From assembly GCF_900129125.1 (NCBI RefSeq), contig NZ_FQVJ01000002.1, forward strand, positions 1-64,000: a stretch of DNA of 64,000 bases. Direction: 5' to 3'. Source of the DNA: Acidocella aminolytica 101 = DSM 11237. GTDB taxonomy: Bacteria > Pseudomonadota > Alphaproteobacteria > Acetobacterales > Acetobacteraceae. A program made the position numbers and the translations under genes. Shown here in pieces: positions 41,156 through 50,493 of the stretch. Position 1 is the first letter of the stretch. Every line of letters starts with the position of its first letter. Under the pieces are notes generated by a model that was not told the DNA's origin, ran no database searches, and saw nothing but the letters and a program-made list of their open reading frames with translations.

Positions 41156-42747
41156 CGGCCGCTCCTGCCAAAAATCAGAGATTGCGGGTGTTGATTAAGA
41201 TATGTCGTCAAGGCCTGCAGCGATAGCAGGGTGGAGTTTGTTTGGCTCAGAATTTGTTGCAGGCTTCTCTGGAAGTTTGAATCCTGGCCGAAACCCCGAT
41301 CCAGAGTTTGCAAAGTTGTGTCGGCTGTTTGCAGCGTAGTGGTCAGCTGTTTGATCAGTAGTTGGGTTTGCGGTCCGCCCAGTGCGCCGTTGGCGGTTAG
41401 CAACAGCTTGTTCAGGTTTTTGCCGAGCTCCTGGAACGGAAGCTTGTTGATCTTTGCTGTGATCTCGGCCGCGTTCGCAAGTGTTTCATCAAGGCCGCTC
41501 TTTTGGAAGGGCAAGATGATGACTTTGCCTTGCTGCACCACCTTCGCAGGTAAGGCTTTAGGCACCACAACGAGGTTAATCTCTTTTTGCCCGGTGACGT
41601 AATTGGCGGTTCCAATTTCCACGCGCATGCCATTATTCACGAATTTCTGGAAAAGGCTGACAGCGTCGGGGACATTCCAGGCTTTATCGAGGTTCAGAAT
41701 ACGCTGCGGCTGAAGCTGCATACTGATCTTGATTTTGGCTGTGCCCTGTTTGGGGTCCACCATGAGGTCCACGCCGGTTACGTCGCCAACTTCGATGCCC
41801 ATTGCGGTTACTGGCGCGCCTGGCGTCAACCCGCTGACATTTGTGGTCACGTATGAGACGGCTTGAATTTGCGTGTCGAAGGCGGCGGATTCCGCTTGTT
41901 GTTGCGAAGCGTAGAGACGAAAATGGGCGCCGTCCGGGCTGGCGGCTTCGTTGCGTGCGGAGGGCGGCAGGCTGAATGTGATGCCGCCGGCAAACAAAGC
42001 CTGGATTGATTGCAGTTGAAGTTGTAACACCCCACCCTTGATGCCGAAGGCAATGCCGGAGGAGTTCCAGAACCGGCTGCCGTTACGTACGAGATTGTCG
42101 AACGGGGCGCGAATGAAGATGCTGATCTTGATCGGGCCGAGGCCACTGCCGATGTCATAGCCGAGTACCTCACCAACCGCGACGTCACGGTAAAAGATGG
42201 GGGAGCCGGATGAAATCGACCCAAGCTTGTATGCGGTGAGCGTGTAGGTGCGGCCGGGTTCGTCTGAGCGAACGCCAGGCGGTTGTTCTAGGCCCGTGAA
42301 GTGACTTTCGTAATGACCGCCCGGTTTTCCGGGATCAACCGTTATGTAGGCGCCGGAGACGATTGTTTCAAAGCCAGAGAAATCTGAGAAATTCAGCCGG
42401 GGCCGGACCACCCAGAAACGCGCGTTGGAATTGAGGAACCTTCTGCCAACATCGTTCATCCGAACCTTGACAATGACATGGCTGTTATCTTTGGCGAGAT
42501 CGATGCTCTCAACTGTTCCTAAGGCGACGGCTTTATATTTTAGTTGGGTCTGGCCCGCTTGCAGCCCGTCCGCGTTGGTGAAGACCAGCGTGAGTAAGGG
42601 GCCGCGTTCCATGATTGTCCGGTAGCCGAGATAGCCCGCGATAATTGCGGCCAGGATTGGCACCAGCCAGACAATTTGAAATCGTTGGCGGCGGAGCTTG
42701 GCCTGCGGCGGCGGTATGGGGTTTCCCGGGGCGGGTGATTCGGTCAT
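41152..42747 (-). CDS. pqiB: PqiB, MCE-domain intermembrane lipid transport protein
   Basis: Protein of 531 residues with an N-terminal membrane helix (VWLVPILAAIIAGYLGYRTI) and three MCE domains (near 45-135, 160-225 and 290-395). Each contains the usual G-L-x-x-G/Q pattern, for example ADGLQAGQTQLKY and VSGLTPGAPVTAMGIEVGDV. A helical region at the C-terminus would form the tube through the periplasm. The size agrees with E. coli PqiB (546 residues). Overlaps by ATGA with both pqiA and pqiC. Confidence 0.92.
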   Translation of the reverse strand: MTESPAPGNPIPPPQAKLRRQRFQIVWLVPILAAIIAGYLGYRTIMERGPLLTLVFTNADGLQAGQTQLKYKAVALGTVESIDLAKDNSHVIVKVRMNDVGRRFLNSNARFWVVRPRLNFSDFSGFETIVSGAYITVDPGKPGGHYESHFTGLEQPPGVRSDEPGRTYTLTAYKLGSISSGSPIFYRDVAVGEVLGYDIGSGLGPIKISIFIRAPFDNLVRNGSRFWNSSGIAFGIKGGVLQLQLQSIQALFAGGITFSLPPSARNEAASPDGAHFRLYASQQQAESAAFDTQIQAVSYVTTNVSGLTPGAPVTAMGIEVGDVTGVDLMVDPKQGTAKIKISMQLQPQRILNLDKAWNVPDAVSLFQKFVNNGMRVEIGTANYVTGQKEINLVVVPKALPAKVVQQGKVIILPFQKSGLDETLANAAEITAKINKLPFQELGKNLNKLLLTANGALGGPQTQLLIKQLTTTLQTADTTLQTLDRGFGQDSNFQRSLQQILSQTNSTLLSLQALTTYLNQHPQSLIFGRSGR

Positions 42748-43988
42748 GCCTCGGGCTCCTTATTGTGGTCCCACATCAAACGGGGATCAAATGCATTAAC
42801 TGCAAAAATGGTGAGAACAACAACCGCTGCAAAGCAAAGGGAACCCGTGTTCGCGGACACATTCGCGAACCGGCCAAAATGCACGAGCGCGACGAGGATG
42901 GACACCATGAAAATGTCGATCATTGACCAGCGTCCAATGAAGTCGATGATCCGATAGGTTACGGTCCGGCCATTCAGCAAGCGCTTGCTGCCGCGCTGGG
43001 CGCTGACTAGCATATAGGCCATGCCAGCCAGCTTGAGCAGCGGGATGGTGATGCTGGCAAAGAACACCAGAAGTGCCAGCGGCCAGAGCCCGACATCAGC
43101 CAGCTCAACAATTCCACCCATGATTGTGTAGGATTGGGTTTGCGCCAAGCTTGTCAGATTCATAAAAGGATAAATATTCGCCGGAATATAGAGGCAGGCG
43201 GCGGCGATGGTGAACGCCCAGGCACGCGAGAAGCTGGCGGGCTTGCGTGGTTGCAGGGGAGCGTCGCAACGCCGGCAGAAGCGTTGATTTTCCGCCGGAT
43301 TGATTGAACCGCAGGTCTTGCATCCCACGGCTTTATCCGGGTCCAGGGATGTCGGGGTATAATTGCGCTTTCCAAGGCGGCGCCAGACCATTTCCTGATC
43401 GAGGCTGGCATCGACCGAGGCCAGGGCGATCATCAAGCAAATTAAGGCATAAAGCGCGGTATCGAGATGGACGCTGAACATGCCCGTCAGCCGCGTATAG
43501 GCGACCATGAAGCCCAGTAAATAAACGTCGATCATGGCCCAGGGGGAGAGGGGGGCGTACCAGCGAAAGAGGGCGCGTAAAGGCCGCCGTGGAAATTTCA
43601 TCTCAAGGCCGAGCAGGGTGGCGGCGACGATGCCGAGCTTGATGCCGGGCAGGATCATGGTCACGGCAAAAACTAGAGCGCCCACAGACCCCCAGCCCGC
43701 ATTTATGAGCTGCACGGGGCCGGTTTCCAGCCGCGCCATCGCAAAGCGGCCAAAGGCCGTAACCTCAATAAATGGTGCGAGGAGTGCGAAGATATAAAAA
43801 AGTGCCCCCGCCAGCGCGCAAGCGAGGGGGAACTGAAGATGTGCCCGGCGCATGTGCCACAGCGCGTAGCCGCAGCGTGGACACTCGGCAACCAAGCCAG
43901 GCTGATGCTGTGGCAGTTGGCTGAACAGCCCGCAATGCGGACATTCACGCCACTCCACGCCTGACAGGGCCTGGGTAGAGTGAGACAT
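42744..43988 (-). CDS. pqiA: PqiA, integral membrane partner of PqiB
   Basis: Membrane protein of 414 residues with two repeats, each a zinc-ribbon-like segment and a four-helix bundle. The first ribbon is ECPHCGLF with ECPRCGYA and the second GCKTCGSI with FCRRCDAPL. After each ribbon come helices such as FPLACALAGALFYIFALLAPF and AFTIAAACLYIPANIYPFMNL. PqiA is induced by superoxide generators in E. coli and is needed for envelope lipid balance. It heads the pqiABC operon here; no SoxS-type site could be recognised upstream. Confidence 0.93.
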   Translation of the reverse strand: MSHSTQALSGVEWRECPHCGLFSQLPQHQPGLVAECPRCGYALWHMRRAHLQFPLACALAGALFYIFALLAPFIEVTAFGRFAMARLETGPVQLINAGWGSVGALVFAVTMILPGIKLGIVAATLLGLEMKFPRRPLRALFRWYAPLSPWAMIDVYLLGFMVAYTRLTGMFSVHLDTALYALICLMIALASVDASLDQEMVWRRLGKRNYTPTSLDPDKAVGCKTCGSINPAENQRFCRRCDAPLQPRKPASFSRAWAFTIAAACLYIPANIYPFMNLTSLAQTQSYTIMGGIVELADVGLWPLALLVFFASITIPLLKLAGMAYMLVSAQRGSKRLLNGRTVTYRIIDFIGRWSMIDIFMVSILVALVHFGRFANVSANTGSLCFAAVVVLTIFAVNAFDPRLMWDHNKEPEA

Positions 43989-44067
43989 TAACGTGCCGGA
44001 TGCTTCTGGTTCATCATCGAAAATTTGGCCTCGGCGTGTCTTTAGATCAAGCTGTTCCGGTGTATTG

Positions 44068-45552
44068 TTACAAACCCAGGTCCAGCTGCGCGGTTTTTGT
44101 GGCGCTGTTTGCTTTCACATCCGCTTTACCGTCTGCAAAGCGGAGCTGTAGCGAGGCGCCGGGTTTAACCGCGGCGACTGAGGTCACGGGCGTACCTCTG
44201 GTCGTTGTGACCAGGGCAAATCCGCGCGCCAGCACGCGTTCGTAAGACGCGCTCTCCAGCCGGGCCGTGGCGTTGTAGAGCCGGATGGAGGACTCTTTTA
44301 AGCGGGCGGGCAAAGGAGCGTGCAACCGGTGAGCGGCCAGTATCAGGGCGGATTGGCGTTTCTGGATTTCACCTGTCGGCAGGGGCAGGCGGTGGCTGGT
44401 CGAATCCAGTCGCCTTTGAGCGACTCGCAGCAAATTGGGCAGGGCGATAGTCAGCCGGTGGCCCAGCAGATCGACCTGGCCTTTTAGCCCGACCAGAATT
44501 TCACGCGGGTGCCGCAATGTCAGCCGGTCCAGCCGGGCCCGGCGGTTGGACATATAGTTCGGCAGGGCCAGGGCGTGACGTTCGGTTCTATCATCCAGCC
44601 GCTGGCGGGCGGTGTTCAGCATAGTGGGCAGGTCTGGCAGCTTGGCGGCGGTCCGTTCCAGCGATGCGGCGGCCTGGGTTGTATGCCGTGCCATTGCCCC
44701 TTCCAGCCGGGCGGCTCGTTGGGCCAGATCAGCCAGCAATTCCAGTCGGGCGGGCACGGCCATTTCAGCGGCGGCTGTGGGGGTGGGAGCGCGCCGGTCC
44801 GAGGCGAAGTCGATCAGCGTTGTATCGGTTTCGTGCCCAACGGCGGAGATTAGTGGGATGCGGCTGGAGGCGGCGGCGCGCACCACAATCTCTTCGTTGA
44901 AGGCCATGAGGTCTTCTAGGCTGCCGCCTCCACGGGCGACGATCAGCACCTCGGGCTGGGGAAACGTGCTGGGTAGACTGTTGAAGCCGGTAATTGCGGC
45001 GGCGATTTTTTCGGGCGCGCCGTCGCCCTGCACAGGCACCGGCCATAATAGAATAAGCCGGGGGAAGCGCCGGGCGATAGTGGTTTTAATGTCTTGCAGC
45101 ACGGCCCCCTGCGCGGAGGTGACCACACCGATGACGCGCGGCAACAAAGGCAGCGTGCGGCGGCGGGCAAACAGCCCCTCAGACTGGAGCTTCGCCTTCA
45201 GCGCCTCGATTCGCGCCAGAAGCGCGCCGGCGCCGGCATATTCCAGCTTTTCGACAATAAGCTGGTATTCAGAGCGTTCAGGGTAGGAGGTAATTCGCCC
45301 GGTGGCGATGACTTCGAGCCCGTTTTCGGCCTTCAGCCCAACGCGCGAGACTACCCCTTTCCAGATAATGCCGCGAATTTTGGCGCTTTCATCTTTCAGA
45401 GCAAAATATTGATGGCCTGAAGCGTAGGCCTTGAATTCCGTAATCTCGCCGCGCACCCTGACCCTGCCAAAAGAGCCCTCAAGCGTGCGCTTCACCGCGC
45501 CTGCGAGTTCAGAGACTGTAAATTCAGGGGTATTGGTCGGGGTTTCACTCAT
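44068..45552 (-). CDS. xseA: exodeoxyribonuclease VII large subunit
   Basis: Catalytic subunit of 494 residues of the single-strand DNA nuclease used in mismatch repair and recombination. An OB-fold at the N-terminus (FTVSELAGAVKRTLEGSFGRVRVRG split by EITEFK, to residue about 100) is followed by the nuclease domain with VTSAQGAVLQD, ARGGGSLEDLMAFN and SAVGHETDTTLIDFASDRRAPTP in consecutive pieces. A long coiled coil and the C-terminal domain end with VLARGFALVTT. Length is slightly more than E. coli (456). xseB is not adjacent. Divergent from purD by 49 bases. Confidence 0.95.
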   Translation of the reverse strand: MSETPTNTPEFTVSELAGAVKRTLEGSFGRVRVRGEITEFKAYASGHQYFALKDESAKIRGIIWKGVVSRVGLKAENGLEVIATGRITSYPERSEYQLIVEKLEYAGAGALLARIEALKAKLQSEGLFARRRTLPLLPRVIGVVTSAQGAVLQDIKTTIARRFPRLILLWPVPVQGDGAPEKIAAAITGFNSLPSTFPQPEVLIVARGGGSLEDLMAFNEEIVVRAAASSRIPLISAVGHETDTTLIDFASDRRAPTPTAAAEMAVPARLELLADLAQRAARLEGAMARHTTQAAASLERTAAKLPDLPTMLNTARQRLDDRTERHALALPNYMSNRRARLDRLTLRHPREILVGLKGQVDLLGHRLTIALPNLLRVAQRRLDSTSHRLPLPTGEIQKRQSALILAAHRLHAPLPARLKESSIRLYNATARLESASYERVLARGFALVTTTRGTPVTSVAAVKPGASLQLRFADGKADVKANSATKTAQLDLGL

Positions 45553-45601
45553 GGGCGCAGGTTATGATACAGCGCGCGCCGGTAACAGAGGGGTTGAAGA
45601 C

Positions 45602-46873
45602 ATGCGGGTATTGATTATCGGTTCAGGCGGACGGGAACACGCGCTGGCCTGGGCGATTGCCAAGAGCCCGCTGCTGACAAAATTATTTGTCGCCCCCGGC
45701 AATCCGGGTACCGCGCAACTGGCTGAGAGCGTCGCCCTGCGGACCTCGGATATCCCCAGTATCGTGAAATTCGCGCAGGAGCAGAAAATCGATTTGGTGG
45801 TGCCTGGGCCGGAAGCGCCGCTTGTGGCGGGGATTGCGGATGCACTCGCGGCGGCGGGGATTGCCTGCTTTGGCCCCTCGGCGGCGGCGGCGCAGCTTGA
45901 GGGTAGCAAGATTTTTACCAAGGAGATTGCTGACGCGGCGGGTATCCCCACCGCGCGCTGGGAAAAATTTACTGATGCCAATGCCGCCCATGCTTATCTT
46001 GAGGAAGTGGGCGCGCCGATTGTGATTAAGGCCGATGGCCTAGCGGCGGGTAAGGGCGTGGTTGTGGCAGCGACACTGGATGAAGCCCATGACGCCGTGA
46101 CCGCTATCATGGAGGACAAGGTCCACGGCGCTGCAGGGACGTCGGTTGTGATTGAGCAGTGCCTGGTGGGTGAAGAGATTTCCATTTTTGCCCTATGCGA
46201 TGGCGAGGAGGCGCTATTCTTTGGCGCGGCGGCGGATCACAAGCGGGTTGGTGAAGGGGATACTGGCCCCAATACCGGTGGCATGGGCGCGATTTTCAAT
46301 CCTCCCTGGGCTACGGACGAGACGATTCGCCGTAGTATGGAAGAGATTGTCCGGCCCGCTTTGAAAGAGATGGTCCGGCGCGGTACGCCGTTCCGGGGCT
46401 TTCTGTTTGCCGGGCTGATGGTGGAAGCTGATGGGCCGATGCTGATTGAGTTCAACGTCAGGTTTGGTGATCCTGAATGTGAGACGGTGCTGCCGATGCT
46501 CGAATCAGACCTTCTGGCTACGCTGAAAGCTGCCGCTGAGGGCAGGTTGTCGGACGCGCAGGCGGTTTGGAAGCAAGGTGGTTCAGCGACGGTGGTGATG
46601 TGCGCTAAGGGTTATCCGGGGGCTTATGCCACGGGCAGCGAAATCCATGGGTTAGAAGAAGCCGGGCAGGTGCCTGGGGCAACCATTTTCCATGCGGGCA
46701 CAATGGCTGAGCAGGGTGGCATTTTGGCGAATGGCGGGCGTGTTCTGGCCGTGAACGCGGTGGGGGCGGACCTGAAGGAAGCACTCTCCCGGGCTTATCA
46801 GGCGATTGACCAGTTGGATTGGGAGGATGGCTTTTGCCGCCGCGATATCGGGCGGCGCGCGCTGCTGGGCTAA
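45602..46873 (+). CDS. purD: phosphoribosylamine-glycine ligase
   Basis: ATP-grasp enzyme of 423 residues that makes glycinamide ribonucleotide in purine synthesis. The start MRVLIIGSGGREHALAW is diagnostic, followed by APGNPGTAQ, GPEAPLVAGIAD and ATP-grasp segments KADGLAAGKGVVVA and NVRFGDPECETVLP. The frame is open to 45431, inside the divergent xseA, so the ATG at 45602 behind GAGGGG is used. Expected to be controlled with other pur genes, but no PurR box is seen. The stop overlaps the opposing MFS gene. Confidence 0.96.
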   Translation: MRVLIIGSGGREHALAWAIAKSPLLTKLFVAPGNPGTAQLAESVALRTSDIPSIVKFAQEQKIDLVVPGPEAPLVAGIADALAAAGIACFGPSAAAAQLEGSKIFTKEIADAAGIPTARWEKFTDANAAHAYLEEVGAPIVIKADGLAAGKGVVVAATLDEAHDAVTAIMEDKVHGAAGTSVVIEQCLVGEEISIFALCDGEEALFFGAAADHKRVGEGDTGPNTGGMGAIFNPPWATDETIRRSMEEIVRPALKEMVRRGTPFRGFLFAGLMVEADGPMLIEFNVRFGDPECETVLPMLESDLLATLKAAAEGRLSDAQAVWKQGGSATVVMCAKGYPGAYATGSEIHGLEEAGQVPGATIFHAGTMAEQGGILANGGRVLAVNAVGADLKEALSRAYQAIDQLDWEDGFCRRDIGRRALLG

Positions 46874-48012
46874 CCGGTTCCGGCCGGGCGTGGGGTAGAG
46901 CGGATGAGCAGAATGGCAAACGTGCTCGCCAATGCTGCCCCAGCCAAGCCAAAGGCAAAGCCCCTGGGGCCAAGCAAAGACATGCAAAGTCCTAAGGCGG
47001 GCGGTCCGGCAATGCCGCCTAGCGTATAAATAACCATTGAAAGCGACATGGCGCTGGCTAGCCCAAGTCCTGTATGGCGTGAGGCCAAACGCACAATGCC
47101 CAGCGTGAACACCCCACCCTGAGCCAAGCCCCATACAATCAGCCAGGGCCAAGGCTCTGTTTTCAGCCCGAAGACCAGCCCCAGAGGCAGTACAATCATG
47201 GCGCAGGCGCTGATATTGCGGAGCCGCGTTACGTCCATGTGGTCCGCTAAGCTGCCGATCACCAGGGCGCCAGCCGCTACGCCGGACTGCACCACAACAA
47301 CCAATAATGCCGAGAGATGCACGGACAGCCCGCGCGACAAGCCGAAGAGCGGCAGAAGTGAGAGATTGCAGGCCTCGGTGAGGCCCACGACGAAAATGCC
47401 GATAAAGGCGGCTTTCTCGTGCAGCAGAATATCGCGCTGCCGGGCGGGGTTGGTGCCTGGAGCCGTGGCATGAGGGGCCTCCTTTCCGGCAATCCCCAGC
47501 GTGATGGCGGCGCAGGCCGTGACCGCGGCCCCCGCTAGGAACGGCGTGCTGCCGGAGCTACCGGACAGCGCCAGAATACCGGGCCCAACGGCCATGGAGC
47601 CGCTAAGGATCAGTTCGTAAAGCCCTGTCAGCCGGCCGCGTAGATGGGCTGGGAAGCTGCCATTCATCCAGGTGTCCATCCCGGCCCAGCGCAATGACAA
47701 AGCAGCGCCCATGACAAGGCAGAGCAGGCTCCAGAGGCGGACATCCCGGGTCATCGCGAAGCACATAAACACCAAAGTGCAGGCGCTCATGCCAATAAGG
47801 ATCATGCGCTTCAGCCCAACCCGCCGGATAATGGCCGGAATAAAGCTGGACATGGCCAATAGCCCTACCCAGGGCAGGCCGGAGATGACGCCGACCCAGA
47901 AATCACCCACTCCTTCACCGCGCAAAGACACCGAAAGCAGCGGCAGGAACATCCAGAACGCGCCGGACCCGAAAAAGGCTGAAGCGATAACGATGCTGAG
48001 GCGGATGAGCAT
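46870..48012 (-). CDS. MFS transporter (YcaD/UMF2-like)
   Basis: Inner-membrane carrier of 380 residues with about twelve hydrophobic segments. Helices begin SIVIASAFFGSGAFWMFLPLL; WMNGSFPAHLRGRLTGLYE is similar to the YcaD-like, UMF2-type carriers with a conserved R-G-R loop. The substrate is unknown. It follows the ABC exporter gene by four bases on the same strand, so the two are probably co-transcribed and may serve the same compound or simply share a transcript. The stop overlaps that of purD. Confidence 0.83.
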   Translation of the reverse strand: MLIRLSIVIASAFFGSGAFWMFLPLLSVSLRGEGVGDFWVGVISGLPWVGLLAMSSFIPAIIRRVGLKRMILIGMSACTLVFMCFAMTRDVRLWSLLCLVMGAALSLRWAGMDTWMNGSFPAHLRGRLTGLYELILSGSMAVGPGILALSGSSGSTPFLAGAAVTACAAITLGIAGKEAPHATAPGTNPARQRDILLHEKAAFIGIFVVGLTEACNLSLLPLFGLSRGLSVHLSALLVVVVQSGVAAGALVIGSLADHMDVTRLRNISACAMIVLPLGLVFGLKTEPWPWLIVWGLAQGGVFTLGIVRLASRHTGLGLASAMSLSMVIYTLGGIAGPPALGLCMSLLGPRGFAFGLAGAALASTFAILLIRSTPRPAGTG

Positions 48013-48016
48013 GGGA

Positions 48017-49756
48017 TCAGGCCGCCAAGGCTTGCGCCCTGACTAGGCGGGCGAAGGCGCCGTCTTTTGCCAGAAGGTCCTCGTGCGTGCCGGTCTCCAC
48101 GGCCTGACCATCAGACATTACGACGATCTTATCAGCGTCACGCACGGTTGAAAGCCGGTGCGCGACGACGATTGTGGTCCTGCCTTCGCGCAGCCGCGCC
48201 AGGGCTGCCTGCACGAGCGCTTCGCTTTCCGTGTCCAGCGCACTGGTGGCTTCATCCAGCAGCAAAATCCGAGGGTTCCGAAGGATCGCGCGGGCGATGG
48301 CTACGCGCTGGCGTTGCCCGCCGGAGAGGCGTTGGCCGTTCACGCCCACGCGGGTACCGAAGCCCTCCGGCATGTCCTTGATGAAATTACAGGCCGCGGC
48401 TTCAGCGGCGGCGGCGATCTCGGCGTCTGTCGCATTTGGGCGGCCGAGGCGGATATTGGCGCTGATCGTGTCGTCAAACAGCAGCGCTTCCTGCCCGACA
48501 TAGGCAATGGCGCCGCGCAGAGAGGTCAGCGTCACGTTCTCAATATCCGTGCCATCGATGCGGATGTGACCGGCATCGGGGTCATAGAGCCTTGGGATCA
48601 GCGCAAGGGCAGTGGATTTGCCTGCGCCGGAGCTGCCGACCAGGGCAAGCATCTTGCCCGGCGCGGCACGAAAGTTAAGGTTTTTAAGGCCGGGACGTCC
48701 GTCAGGATAAGCAAAAGCAACCTGCGCGAACTCCACCTCACCCGGCCCTGGAGGTAGAGCTGTGGCGCCGGGGGCGTCGGCAATGGCGGGCGGTTCATCG
48801 ATGACATGAAAAACGCGTACAAGCCCGGCCAGCCCTTCTTGTATGGCGGCATTCATGGTGCCGAGGGCGCGCAATGGGCGGGCGGCGATGAGCAGGGCCG
48901 AGACAAACCCCATGAAATTGCCAACGCCAGCACCGCCCGTGGCATTGCGCCAACCTTCCAGCCCGATAACGCCCGCCACCGCGACACCGGCCAAAACCTC
49001 CAGCATCGGGTCCAGTCTTGCGCGGACGCGGGTCATGCGGAGCAAGGCGTTATATAGCTCGGTAAAGTTTGTCTCGGCACGGGTCCGTTCGTGGGCTTCC
49101 AGGCTGTAGGCGCGGACCGTGCGGGCCTGGGAGAAGCTTTCATTCAGCATCGCGGCGGCTTCGCCCATCCGCTCTTGCATACCGCCAGAAGCACGGCGCA
49201 TGCGTTTGCCGATTTTTTGAACCGGGATAACGGCGATCGGATAAACCAGGGCCGCGATCAGGCTTAGCTTCCAGTCGATGGTGATCATCGTGACAATGAG
49301 GCCAATAACAGTGGCGGCGTCCGCCACGGCGTTCACGGCGCGGGTCATGGCTTCACGGATAACCGTGGCATCCGTTGTGAAGCGGGCAGCGAGCTGAGCC
49401 GGGGCCTCGCGTTCCACGCGCGAGAGTGAGGCCATGGTCAGGTGCCCAAACATGGCCAGCTGCAACCGCCGGATGACACGCAACACCATGTCTTGCGTTA
49501 GCACGGCCTGGAAATACATGGACAGGCCTTTGACCGTGGTCACGGCAAGCACCAGCACGGGCACTTGGTAGAGAATCCGAGGGTCTTTGCGGGCAAACAT
49601 GGTGAAGGCCCAGTCAATGAGGACCGGGTAAAGCGCTGTTGCGCCCGACATAATTAATGTGGCGACAACGATGAGCGCAATCCGCCACTTATAATGGCGA
49701 ACATGGTCATGCCAGAGGCGCTTGATGAGGGCAGGCGTGGAAGCGGTTTGAGTCAT
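48017..49756 (-). CDS. MsbA-like ABC exporter (fused membrane and ATPase domains)
   Basis: Half-transporter of about 579 residues that works as a homodimer. Six membrane helices occupy residues 25-310. The ATPase domain has Walker A GSSGAGKST, Q-loop AYVGQEALLF, signature LSGGQRQRVAIARAIL, Walker B ILLLDEATSALD and switch His in VAHRLSTV. Similarity to MsbA lipid A flippases and to general multidrug exporters is about equal; the LPS gene hldD nearby is slight support for a lipid A role, but no lpxK or waaA lies next to it. The ATG at 49756 (MTQTAS) is preferred to 49774. Confidence 0.88.
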   Translation of the reverse strand: MTQTASTPALIKRLWHDHVRHYKWRIALIVVATLIMSGATALYPVLIDWAFTMFARKDPRILYQVPVLVLAVTTVKGLSMYFQAVLTQDMVLRVIRRLQLAMFGHLTMASLSRVEREAPAQLAARFTTDATVIREAMTRAVNAVADAATVIGLIVTMITIDWKLSLIAALVYPIAVIPVQKIGKRMRRASGGMQERMGEAAAMLNESFSQARTVRAYSLEAHERTRAETNFTELYNALLRMTRVRARLDPMLEVLAGVAVAGVIGLEGWRNATGGAGVGNFMGFVSALLIAARPLRALGTMNAAIQEGLAGLVRVFHVIDEPPAIADAPGATALPPGPGEVEFAQVAFAYPDGRPGLKNLNFRAAPGKMLALVGSSGAGKSTALALIPRLYDPDAGHIRIDGTDIENVTLTSLRGAIAYVGQEALLFDDTISANIRLGRPNATDAEIAAAAEAAACNFIKDMPEGFGTRVGVNGQRLSGGQRQRVAIARAILRNPRILLLDEATSALDTESEALVQAALARLREGRTTIVVAHRLSTVRDADKIVVMSDGQAVETGTHEDLLAKDGAFARLVRAQALAA

Positions 49757-49812
49757 GCCAGCGTGGTTAAGCACAGTTTGGGGCCAAGCAAAAATGCGCT
49801 ACAGGCGCTGCC

Positions 49813-50484
49813 ATGGATACGATTTACAAAGGTGACCTTTCCACCCCACGCGGGCGGCGGAACGCATGGGTTGATGCGTTGTTTGTGGATCACGCCATTT
49901 TGCGGTTTTTCTGGACGAATTTTGCGCCTGTGGTGCCGGGAGTTCTGTACCGTTCCAACCACCCCACGCCGGGCAATCTCAGGCGGTTTACGGGTAAGGT
50001 GGGGCTGAAATCGCTCATAAATCTGCGTGGGCAGGCCAAGAATGGCTCCGATGCGCTCTCGCGCGATGAGGCGCGGCGGTTGGGGTTGGATTTTTACGAT
50101 ATGGCTTTTGAATCCCGTGGCGCGCCGCATAAGGACAGAATTCTGCGGCTGGCCGGGATTTTTGAGCATATGAAGGCGCCCGCCTTGATCCATTGCAAGT
50201 CCGGCGCGGACAGGGCCGGTCTTGTGGCGGGGCTTTACGTTCTGATCAGCGGTGGCAGCGCGGCGGAGGCCATGAACCAGCTCTCTCTGCGGTTTGGTCA
50301 TATAAAACATTCAAAAACAGGTGTTTTAGATGCGTTCTTCAAGCTGTATCAGCAGACGGGAGAAGGCCGTAAGCCGTTTCTGGACTGGGTCCGGGAGGAT
50401 TATGATGAAGCGGAGCTGCGCGCGGCGTTTCATGCTGGGCGGGTGGCCGAGTTTATTAATGGCAAGCTGCTGAGGCGCGAGTAA
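49813..50484 (+). CDS. dual-specificity/tyrosine phosphatase family protein
   Basis: Cytosolic phosphatase of 223 residues with the CX5R loop HCKSGADR (C128 and R134), which in this family removes phosphate from tyrosine or from phosphoinositide-like lipids. Upstream, PGVLYRSNHPTPGNL and SLINLRGQAKNG are typical of the bacterial DSP-like group, where the LR motif holds the acid loop. No signal peptide. A C-terminal helix extension is present. It stands alone on the plus strand, divergent from the ABC exporter; the substrate cannot be said. Confidence 0.85.
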   Translation: MDTIYKGDLSTPRGRRNAWVDALFVDHAILRFFWTNFAPVVPGVLYRSNHPTPGNLRRFTGKVGLKSLINLRGQAKNGSDALSRDEARRLGLDFYDMAFESRGAPHKDRILRLAGIFEHMKAPALIHCKSGADRAGLVAGLYVLISGGSAAEAMNQLSLRFGHIKHSKTGVLDAFFKLYQQTGEGRKPFLDWVREDYDEAELRAAFHAGRVAEFINGKLLRRE

Positions 50485-50493
50485 GCCGCTCGG